Shown here in pieces: positions 1 to 4,803 of a stretch of DNA of 5,866 nucleotides. Position 1 is the first letter of the stretch; every line of letters starts with the position of its first letter. This stretch comes from an uncultured bacterium. Its GTDB lineage: Bacteria; Bacteroidota; Bacteroidia; Bacteroidales; Bacteroidaceae. A model generated the notes under the pieces. The model was not told the origin of the DNA. It saw only the letters and a program-made list of their open reading frames with translations, and did no database searches. The translations under genes were made by a program, and so were the position numbers. Location of the stretch: contig CALZMB010000147.1 in assembly GCA_945788485.1 (NCBI GenBank), positions 1 to 5,866 on the forward strand. The letters are read 5' to 3'.

Positions 1-644
1 AGCAGTCTGCCCACCTCGTGTTCCGAATCTACGATGTTGAACTCCTTCAGGTATTTGACACCCTCCATCCACACGCGCTCTGTCTCGGCGAGGGCTGCCT
101 CGTCATAGCTGAAGCCTACGGATTTCAGGATGCTGAGATGTCTCGCCTTGCAGGCGGCGTATTTCTCGTCGAAGCCGTCGAGGATGTCGCCCACCCTCAG
201 TCCGTTGCGCGACACCTTGTCGGTGTAGGTCGGGCCGATGCCTTTGCCGGTCGTGCCGACCTTGTTCTTGCCTTTCAGCGATTCGTAGGCAGCGTCGAGC
301 AGACGGTGAGTAGGCATGATGAGATGCGCCTTCTTCGAGATGTGCAGACGCTCTTTCAGCGCGTGGCCGCTCTTCTCCAAGTCTTTCGCCTCGCCCATGA
401 AGAGGTCGGGTGCGAGCACTACGCCATTGCCTATGACATTCACCTTGCCTCCCTGGAAGATGCCTGACGGTATAGAGCGCAGCACGTATTTCTGCCCCTC
501 GAACTCCAGAGTGTGTCCGGCGTTCGGACCGCCTTGGAATCTTGCCACTACATCATATTTCGGTGTAAGCACATCGACTACTTTGCCTTTGCCCTCGTCG
601 CCCCATTGCAGGCCGAGCAAGACATCAATTTTACCTGTGTTCAT
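1..644 (-). CDS. purA: Adenylosuccinate synthetase PurA, 5' part (cut by window edge)
   Basis: Cytosolic enzyme that joins IMP and aspartate using GTP, the first committed step from IMP to AMP. I read 214 complete codons from ATG at 642-644; the family is about 420-430 residues, so roughly the N-terminal half is present. Visible signatures: the LGLQWGDEGKGK motif near residues 10-21 with catalytic Asp16 (Asp13 in E. coli numbering), NAGHT at 41-45 with catalytic His44 (E. coli His41), and GTTGKGIGP at 130-138. SRNGLR at 145-150 supplies the IMP-binding arginines. The constant three-residue offset from E. coli supports this start. The leader is A-rich (aacaacaacaaagaaatca) with no Shine-Dalgarno, as usual in Bacteroidota. 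No frameshift is seen. No partner gene lies directly upstream, so purA probably has its own promoter. Confidence 0.97.
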   Translation of the reverse strand, partial: MNTGKIDVLLGLQWGDEGKGKVVDVLTPKYDVVARFQGGPNAGHTLEFEGQKYVLRSIPSGIFQGGKVNVIGNGVVLAPDLFMGEAKDLEKSGHALKERLHISKKAHLIMPTHRLLDAAYESLKGKNKVGTTGKGIGPTYTDKVSRNGLRVGDILDGFDEKYAACKARHLSILKSVGFSYDEAALAETERVWMEGVKYLKEFNIVDSEHEVGRL

Positions 645-734
645 TGATTTCTTTGTTGTTGTTAATGATCCTGTTTTCTCCGGTTGGCCTGACATGCGTT
701 CTCCGCAATCAGCCCTCCTGTGCATAATTCGGCA

Positions 735-742
735 CAAAGTTA
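735..742 (-). promoter_or_regulatory. Candidate -7 promoter element for purA
   Basis: The minus strand reads TAACTTTG, an exact match to the Bacteroidota -7 consensus TAnnTTTG, about 90 nt before the purA ATG. No TTG sits at the expected 19-21 nt upstream; that stretch is simply AT-rich. The call therefore rests on the -7 box and its position alone. Confidence 0.4.
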
Positions 743-810
743 TGAAAAATAATTTATACTCTATTATATATATGCCAATATTTCATAATTTTTAAGGTGG
801 GGCTACCTCT

Positions 811-856
811 GATATGAACCCCGAAAGTTTTTTGTTTAACTTTCGGGGTTCATATC
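811..856. repeat. Perfect 19-bp inverted repeat, possible terminator or REP-like hairpin
   Basis: The arms gatatgaaccccgaaagtt (811-829) and its exact reverse complement (838-856) flank the 8-nt loop ttttgttt. On RNA from either strand this makes a very stable hairpin. There is no U-tract after the stem on either side, so it is not a textbook intrinsic terminator. It lies between the 3' end of the minus-strand toxin-antitoxin cassette and the purA promoter. It could end transcription of the cassette, protect mRNA ends, or be a dispersed palindromic repeat. Confidence 0.75.
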
Positions 857-1065
857 ACTTTGACACACCCTCTATGTTACTATGATGTGTTACAATGGCG
901 TGTCGGTACTTCTGGCATCAGCGGAAGGCTTTGTTTTGTGTCAATATGTGAATGAAGATGTCACGACAAAGCTAATGTCTTTCTAAGTCTCCAAGGTTCA
1001 CGAGGCTAAGTCTGTTGTTGCATGTATATGCCGTCGGTTGTCGTTGATGTAGTTATTTCAAGATA
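857..1065. other. Intergenic stretch without recognised feature
   Basis: Together with 645-810 this forms about 420 bases without a gene between purA and the DUF2442 gene. I see no ORF with family resemblance, no tRNA and no strong hairpin. The minus strand has a TAGCTTTG at 967-974, but the only nearby TTG gives a spacer of about 17 nt, shorter than the usual 19-21, so I do not call a promoter. Confidence 0.5.
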
Positions 1066-1317
1066 TTATGCAGCAGGTTGATTGATATTCATAATGTCAA
1101 GGATAGAATAAACCCTTGTCATGTGCTCAAAGGTGAAATACTGGTGGTCGAGTATCATCCACTCATTCCTATGCTTCAGCGACATCTGCTTTATGTCGGG
1201 AAACATGCTGACGGGTACGATAATCTGGCGACCATCGGTGAGCATGACACTGAACTTACCACGCATATTGAAATCCAAACTCTTGATTCCAACTGATATG
1301 TTTGGTATTTTGCACAT
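1066..1317 (-). CDS. DUF2442 domain protein, 83 aa
   Basis: Small soluble protein matching the DUF2442 pattern: a short beta-rich start, a TDGR turn (residues 27-30), VPVSMFP (34-40), then an R-x2-W element (Arg50, Trp53) and a hydrophobic tail ending VYSILDIM. DUF2442 has no settled biochemical function. In bacteria it is often encoded next to DUF4160 in small toxin-antitoxin-like pairs, and here a DUF4160 remnant ends 13 nt upstream on the same strand. The ATG at 1315-1317 is the only start that keeps the whole domain. The gene looks intact and would be the last in the mntA-led transcript. No signal peptide or membrane segment is visible. A role as partner or antitoxin of DUF4160 is inference only. 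Confidence 0.75.
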   Translation of the reverse strand: MCKIPNISVGIKSLDFNMRGKFSVMLTDGRQIIVPVSMFPDIKQMSLKHRNEWMILDHQYFTFEHMTRVYSILDIMNINQPAA

Positions 1318-1330
1318 AGTTGTGTTGTTT

Positions 1331-1585
1331 TTATTTGAGTTTCTTACTTAAAGTTTTAATTCCGGCGAATGTCTTGTCAATCTGGTCGTTTATAAACTCC
1401 CAGTTTTTATCTATTGCCTTCATAATAGCCTCGTTCTCTTTTGCAGAGAGTTGAGAATATGCTATCTCAATGCATTTCTCTCCATTGGCCTCAATCCAGA
1501 ATTTGGCAGCACACTCCTGATCACGTTTGCCTTTATAGAAAATGTGAACATGCCGACGGTCGTCGGTGATGTTTATAGTTCTTTG
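1331..1585 (-). pseudogene. DUF4160-family gene lacking its start (5'-truncated)
   Basis: Reading the minus strand from about 1585 to the TAA at 1331-1333 gives a DUF4160-like protein. It opens with INITDDRRHVHIFYKGK, whose DDRRHVHI segment resembles the family's conserved acidic/His-x-His region. It continues through AAKFWIE and an amphipathic helical end with LSAKENEAI and KNWEFI. The frame is open back to a stop at 1622-1624 but contains no ATG, GTG or TTG before the conserved motif; the first ATG is deep inside the domain. By recall, family members have roughly ten more residues before this motif. The frame overlaps the last codons of hepT and lies -1 relative to it. Most likely a deletion joined the hepT end to a beheaded DUF4160 gene. 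Alternatives are a non-canonical start or a -1 frameshift fusion. It sits 13 nt before the DUF2442 gene. Confidence 0.7.
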
Positions 1586-2113
1586 ATATAGGTTTCTATA
1601 TATGGTCTCAGTGTGGGAATGTCATTCTCTATAGTATTCCATAATTGCTTTGGCCTTATTTTGTAATAACCATGTACCAATACATGCCTCATACCTTCAA
1701 TAACATCCCATTCAACTTCGGGATGATTAGCCCTAAACTCTTTAGTGAGCATATAAACAGCTTCGCCAATAATTTCAACGTGCTTTACAAACCCGAAGAA
1801 TACGATTGGGTCCTTTTCAACATCGGCCAATTCGTACTTGCCTTTGTTGCTGAGTAGTATGTCAATAGAATTCAGGATATGTTCGAGCCTTCCTTTGTCT
1901 TTAGGTGGGTTCTATAAATGCGCTTTGTCAGATTTTGAGATTGTTTTTGAGGACAAATTGAAAGTTGTAGAGGGAGCGTAGCGGGCTACGTGACCGATAC
2001 GACTTGCAATTTGAACCAAAAAGAATCCAAAAGATGGCAAAACGTTAACCCATAGATATTCATAAATTTGACGGTGGGCATTTATAGAATCCACCTTTAA
2101 TCTTTTCTCTCAT
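1573..2113 (-). pseudogene. hepT: HepT-like HEPN toxin gene, split by a MITE insertion
   Basis: HEPN-domain (DUF86/HepT) RNase toxin of MntA-HepT (type VII) modules. Deleting 1904-2095 plus one TTTA copy restores a continuous frame from ATG at 2111-2113 to TAA at 1573-1575. It has 114 codons, the usual HepT length, and begins MREKIKDKGRLEHIL. The active motif R-x4-H-x-Y is intact (RHVLVHGY; Arg77, His82, Tyr84 in the restored numbering), as is the EIIGEAV helix. In studied systems MntA AMPylates that Tyr to silence the RNase. The restored ATG overlaps the end of mntA by 17 nt, typical of translational coupling. In the present sequence the frame hits a TGA inside the element, 18 codons in. Downstream coding resumes after a TAG with no ATG; a TTG at 1828-1830 could give an 85-residue product lacking the first helix. 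Probably inactive. Confidence 0.85.
1904..2095. mobile_element. 192-bp MITE-like element with TTTA target duplication
   Basis: The ends are ggtgggttctataaatgc (1904-1921) and its reverse complement with one mismatch (2078-2095). They are flanked by TTTA at 1900-1903 and 2096-2099, a perfect 4-bp direct duplication. No transposase is encoded, so movement would need a related element elsewhere. The interior has two concentric palindromes centred near 1983: cgtagc/gctacg (1977-1990) and caaattgaaagt/acttgcaatttg (1954-1965 and 2002-2013, one mismatch). A 60-codon minus-strand frame runs from GTG in one terminal repeat (2092-2094) to TAG in the other (1912-1914). I regard it as incidental because it simply follows the element. 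The insertion cuts hepT after codon 6, while the duplication preserves the mntA stop codon (2097-2099). I cannot assign the parental IS family. Confidence 0.88.
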
Positions 2114-2393
2114 ATATAAGCTGTTTGTCCTGTTCTACACTCATTCTTGCAAAAGGAAGGAGGCAGCCTTCCTCTACTAAGTCAATCTTGCGGTTGAGCT
2201 TTTTGCTCAAATAGGTTATGATTCTTGATATAGTTATAAGTGAAATAGAATCGGAATCATTATATTCAACAAGTATGTCAATGTCACTATCTGCCCTTTC
2301 CTCGCCTCTTGAGCAAGAACCGAACAGCCATGCTTTTTTTATAGGCTGGGTGGCAAAGTATTGCCTTATCGTGTTTATTGTACTTGTTTCCAT
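2097..2393 (-). CDS. mntA: MntA-type nucleotidyltransferase antitoxin, 98 aa
   Basis: Minimal nucleotidyltransferase of the DNA polymerase beta superfamily. The catalytic signature G-S-x10-D-x-D is complete (Gly25, Ser26, Asp37, Asp39), with the third carboxylate at Asp71 in the strand KIDLV. Family members in MntA-HepT systems transfer AMP to the HepT tyrosine and so neutralise the toxin. I place the start at ATG 2391-2393, giving METSTINTIR. A longer frame from TTG at 2415-2417 begins inside the promoter -7 box and cannot be the translated start. Its stop codon lies within the MITE target duplication but is unchanged, so the protein is full length. With hepT broken, this looks like an orphan antitoxin. 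The gene is more AT-rich than purA, pta and ackA, consistent with acquisition by transfer. Confidence 0.9.
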   Translation of the reverse strand: METSTINTIRQYFATQPIKKAWLFGSCSRGEERADSDIDILVEYNDSDSISLITISRIITYLSKKLNRKIDLVEEGCLLPFARMSVEQDKQLIYERKD

Positions 2394-2414
2394 AATAATT
2401 ATGTGTCTGTTCTG

Positions 2415-2445
2415 CAAAGATACGATTTTTCTCTCGTATTGGCAA
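2415..2445 (-). promoter_or_regulatory. Bacteroidota-type promoter of the mntA-hepT cassette
   Basis: The minus strand has TTG (2443-2445), a 20-nt spacer, then TATCTTTG (2415-2422). This matches the Bacteroidota consensus TTG-N19-21-TAnnTTTG. Transcription would start close to 2408-2411, giving a leader of about 15-20 nt before the mntA ATG. It is the clearest promoter in the window and fixes the mntA start. Confidence 0.8.
2420..2439. promoter_or_regulatory. Inverted repeat inside the mntA promoter, possible operator
   Basis: The arms atacga (2420-2425) and tcgtat (2434-2439) are exact inverted copies separated by 8 nt. They lie between the -33 and -7 elements and overlap the -7 box. A dimeric repressor bound here would block the promoter, as in self-regulated toxin-antitoxin operons. 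The repeat is short and could be chance; no regulator is identified. Confidence 0.4.
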
Positions 2446-2642
2446 CAAATTGCCCGAGATTTTTTTATTTTATGACAGTTTAACGATAAATGCAGCCCGC
2501 GGATTCAACTGTCAGGCGCAAAGTCGCCCGTTTTTTCAGCGAACTCATCATGGGACTTGTCCTATTTGACCCTCTTGTCAATGGGAGGCATTTATCGGAC
2601 CACTATAGAAATCCTGTGTCAACTGGAAAAACAAAAACATTT
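2446..2642. other. Noncoding stretch upstream of the hairpin cluster
   Basis: This begins the gene-free region of about 1.2 kb running from the mntA promoter to pta. A 52-codon plus-strand frame (ATG at 2490, TGA at 2646) has no recognisable domain and no promoter motif before it. Small inverted motifs such as ggac-tt-gtcc near 2553-2562 occur. I see no tRNA or gene fragment that I can name. Confidence 0.45.
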
Positions 2643-2937
2643 AGTTGACAAGTTGAAGACCAGCCTGAAAGGCTGTACTAAGCGAAGCGGTCGGATTCGC
2701 TTACGATCTGAGCAAGAGGCGAAGAACACGAGGACGCAGTCCTCGGAATGTCGATACTAAACAACTGCCTTCCAGGCAGTTGTCCTGCTGTTTTGCCCCC
2801 GGGACTGTGTCCCGGGTTACGATCGCATTACCTCCCTACGGTCAGTGGGTCCAAGGACAAATCTCGCTTAGTAAAGCCTTCCAGGCTTTGTGTGCACCAC
2901 CCCGAACAGGTCAAGTTGATTTCAGTTGACGAGTTGA
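2643..2937. repeat. Hairpin-cluster element bounded by GTTGAC direct repeats
   Basis: Six perfect hairpins follow one another: 2661-2675 (6-bp stem, loop gaa), 2679-2703 (8-bp stem, 9-nt loop), 2729-2745 (7-bp, gca), 2761-2783 (10-bp, tcc), 2798-2816 (8-bp, tgt) and 2873-2889 (7-bp, tcc). Five have 3-nt loops. The cluster is bounded by agttgacaagttga (2643-2656) and agttgacgagttga (2924-2937), direct repeats matching 13 of 14. No reading frame resembles a protein; frames crossing it simply read through the stems. Such chains of tight hairpins suggest a dispersed palindromic element (REP-like or IS200/IS605-mobilised) or a structured RNA. I cannot tell which from this single copy. Confidence 0.75.
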
Positions 2938-3032
2938 TACTTTGTTTTTGTCTTATCAGCTGACACAAGGTTTTACTGGTGCCCCCCATTTATCCATGCC
3001 TCTGAAACAGTGTGCTGGATGTGGAGGAAAGG

Positions 3033-3168
3033 CTGAGACGGAGGCTGTTTTTACAGCCGAAAAACACAATGTCTTGCGATTTCAAATTCGCGAGAAACGC
3101 GCAGAGAATTTCGAAGCGAGCTGCGGAGCCGTACAGCGCAGTATTTTGCGCTTCGCTGTAAATCTCAG
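3033..3168. repeat. Second structured block with nested inverted repeats
   Basis: The stretch can close on itself through ctgaga (3033-3038) and tctcag (3163-3168). Inside are ggctgt-tttt-acagcc (3043-3058), cgcg-agaaa-cgcg (3089-3101) and tacagcg/cgctgta (3132-3138 with 3154-3160). Two alternative pairings compete with the last: cgaagcg/cgcttcg (3112-3118 with 3149-3155) and agcgca/tgcgct (3135-3140 with 3147-3152). Reading frames on both strands through here match no family I know. It resembles a multi-branched RNA or repeat element rather than a gene. Confidence 0.5.
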
Positions 3169-3247
3169 ACAATCAATACTTTGTGGTGATTTCTTGTATC
3201 AATGTAGCCTTTTTTATGTGTCAAAACATACTGTTTTACATCGCAAT

Positions 3248-3322
3248 ATAGTCAAAGTCGGGTGCTCACTTTGACTGTTTTGCCCCGCCATTCATATTGT
3301 TTTGCGTCCCAACTTTGACTAT
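3248..3322. repeat. Inverted repeat with two alternative right arms
   Basis: The left arm atagtcaaagt (3248-3258) can pair with the near copy actttgact (3268-3276; 9 bp, 9-nt loop) or the far copy actttgactat (3312-3322; 11 bp). The two right arms are direct repeats, and tgttttgc also occurs twice between them. Pairings are mutually exclusive, so the RNA could adopt either fold. Sited about 310-390 nt before pta, it could also be a duplicated protein-binding site. Confidence 0.6.
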
Positions 3323-3568
3323 CTTGGCATCAAAAACAGCTTTTCTTGGTATGGAAACGGCATGAAACGGTGTTCTGTGACCGCAAAACGGGCGTTATGA
3401 AATGTTAATTTCAACTTTTCACGTTGTCAAGATTTTTCACACCGTGGCAGGCTTTTTGCAACCTTCCGGCAAGCCCGTGGCAGTCGTCGCGAATCTGGCG
3501 GATGCCGTCGTCTAAGGTTAATAAATAAAAAAAAACGGCACAAATAAGGCTGTTTCATAAAAATTGTG
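3323..3568. other. Noncoding stretch before the pta promoter
   Basis: I see no gene here. The motif gtggcag occurs twice between about 3443 and 3482 around a weak ggctt/aagcc stem, and an A-tract lies just after 3525. A short minus-strand open frame (about 3411-3515) has no start codon and no family match. Confidence 0.4.
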
Positions 3569-3576
3569 TAATTTTG
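3569..3576 (+). promoter_or_regulatory. Candidate -7 promoter element for pta-ackA
   Basis: TAATTTTG matches the Bacteroidota -7 consensus TAnnTTTG and would start a transcript near 3580, about 50 nt before the pta ATG. No clean TTG lies 19-21 nt upstream. The leader to pta is A-rich. Confidence 0.5.
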
Positions 3577-3633
3577 TATGCTGTAAGCCATGAACGCATA
3601 AACGATAAACCAAAATCATAAATCTAAAAAACT

Positions 3634-4641
3634 ATGGGATTAGTAGAACAAATCATTGAACGCGCTAAGTCTAACAAGCAGCGCATCGTGCTCCCTGAAG
3701 CAGAAGAGGAGCGTACTCTCACAGCGGCAGACATCGTGCTCGAACAGGGCATCGCAGACCTTATCCTCATCGGAAACCCGGACAAAGTGGCGGCTCTCGC
3801 ACAGGAGAAAGGGCTGAAGAACATCGGCAAGGCAACACTCATCGACCCGGAGAACTGCGAGAAGTCTGAGGAGTATGCACAGCTGCTCGCTGAGCTGCGC
3901 AAGAAAAAAGGCATGACAATCGAGCAGGCACGCGAGCTGGTGAAGAACCCTCTCTATCTCGGCTGCATGATAATAAAGACCAACGGAGCCGACGGACAGA
4001 TCTCCGGCGCACTCTCTACAACCGGCGACACTCTCCGCCCGGCGCTCCAGATCATCAAGACTGCTCCAGGCATAACATGTGTCAGCGGCGCCATGCTGAT
4101 GATTACAGACAAGCCGCAGTATGGCGAGAACGGCGTCATGGTGTTTGCTGATGTGGCAGTGACACCTATGCCAGACGCAAACCAGCTGGGGCAGATAGCT
4201 GTATGCACAGCACAGACAGCCAAGTCTGTTGCGGGATTCGCTGAGCCTCGTGTTGCGATGTGCTCGTTCTCGACAAAGGGCAGCGCAAAACACGAGGTGG
4301 TTGACAAAGTCGTTGAGGCGACACGCATCGCGAAAGAACTTGCCCCCGACCTCAAAATCGACGGCGAGCTGCAGGCTGACGCAGCCCTCGTTCCTTCTGT
4401 TGGCGCGAAGAAAGCGCCGGGTTCTGACATCGCCGGAAAAGCGAATGTCCTCGTCTTCCCATGTCTCGAAGTGGGCAACATAAGCTATAAGCTCGTGCAG
4501 CGTCTCGGCGGCGCTACTGCTCTCGGACCTATCCTCCAGGGCATCGCGCGCCCGGTGAACGACCTCTCAAGAGGTTGCTCCGTTGAAGACATCGTCAACC
4601 TCGTAGCCATCACAGCCTGCCAGGCTATGGACGCGAAATAA
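3634..4641 (+). CDS. pta: Phosphate acetyltransferase Pta, short form, 335 aa
   Basis: Converts acetyl-CoA and phosphate to acetyl phosphate and CoA, reversibly, in the cytosol; with AckA it yields acetate and ATP in fermentation. The length is that of the catalytic PTA_PTB domain alone, without the extra N-terminal domains of the long E. coli form. Recognisable segments: RIVLPEAEEERTL near the start, PDANQLGQIA in the middle, CSFSTKGSAKHE and KANVLVFPCLEVGNISYKL. The C-terminal signature GPILQGIARPVNDLSRGCS has Ser312, Arg313 and Asp319, matching Ser309, Arg310 and Asp316 of the Methanosarcina thermophila enzyme at a constant offset. The ATG at 3634 follows an A-rich leader and gives the normal N-terminus. 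ackA follows 162 nt downstream on the same strand. The gene looks complete and more GC-rich than the 1066-2445 cassette. Confidence 0.97.
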   Translation: MGLVEQIIERAKSNKQRIVLPEAEEERTLTAADIVLEQGIADLILIGNPDKVAALAQEKGLKNIGKATLIDPENCEKSEEYAQLLAELRKKKGMTIEQARELVKNPLYLGCMIIKTNGADGQISGALSTTGDTLRPALQIIKTAPGITCVSGAMLMITDKPQYGENGVMVFADVAVTPMPDANQLGQIAVCTAQTAKSVAGFAEPRVAMCSFSTKGSAKHEVVDKVVEATRIAKELAPDLKIDGELQADAALVPSVGAKKAPGSDIAGKANVLVFPCLEVGNISYKLVQRLGGATALGPILQGIARPVNDLSRGCSVEDIVNLVAITACQAMDAK

Positions 4642-4649
4642 ATCGATTA

Positions 4650-4769
4650 CAGTTGACGAGTTAACAAGTTGACGAGTTGACAAGTTGATGGTTCTGTCAA
4701 CTCAAACTTATCACTCGAATACTAACAACTTGTTTTACTCGTCAACTAAAAGATTCAACTCGTCAACTG
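4650..4769. repeat. GTTGACRA tandem array with inverted copies between pta and ackA
   Basis: From 4652 the sequence reads as five 8-bp units: gttgacga, gttaacaa, gttgacga, gttgacaa, gttgatgg. Inverted copies follow near 4726-4746 and 4757-4769. The outermost pair, cagttgacgagtt (4650-4662) and aactcgtcaactg (4757-4769), is a perfect 13-bp inverted repeat. An inner stem gagttgaca/tgtcaactc (4674-4682 with 4695-4703) is also perfect. The same 13-mer occurs at 2923-2935, so the motif belongs to a repeat family. In the pta-ackA transcript it would fold strongly, possibly affecting mRNA processing or the pta to ackA expression ratio. I see no separate promoter for ackA here. Confidence 0.85.
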
Positions 4770-4803
4770 ATAATAAACTAAAACAAACAAAATACAAAAT
4801 AAA

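Noticed and set aside
967..974. TAGCTTTG as a second minus-strand promoter upstream of purA
   Set aside because: The -33 spacing is poor, and the box is over 300 nt from purA with the large palindrome between them.
1912..2094. 60-codon minus-strand frame starting at GTG
   Set aside because: It starts and stops inside the terminal repeats of the MITE-like element and has no domain; it is most likely a by-product of the element's sequence.
2394..2417. Upstream TTG start for mntA adding MQNRHIII
   Set aside because: The TTG is part of the -7 promoter box, so it would lie upstream of the predicted transcription start.
2490..2648. 52-codon plus-strand frame in the gene-free region
   Set aside because: No recognisable family and no promoter; its end runs into the GTTGAC repeat.
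2557..3274. Several overlapping short frames of 60-110 codons on both strands
   Set aside because: They read through hairpin stems and repeats, show low-complexity translations and no domain; treated as by-products of the repeat elements.
3411..3515. Minus-strand frame reading DDGIRQIRDDCHG and onward
   Set aside because: No start codon and no known family; it could be a small relic but there is no evidence beyond openness.
3640..4481. Long antisense frames within pta, and similar ones within ackA and purA
   Set aside because: Shadows of GC-rich coding sequence on the other strand; the sense proteins have full catalytic signatures.
4650..4769. CRISPR array
   Set aside because: The units are 8 bp and contiguous, with no spacers and no cas genes; it is a tandem repeat.
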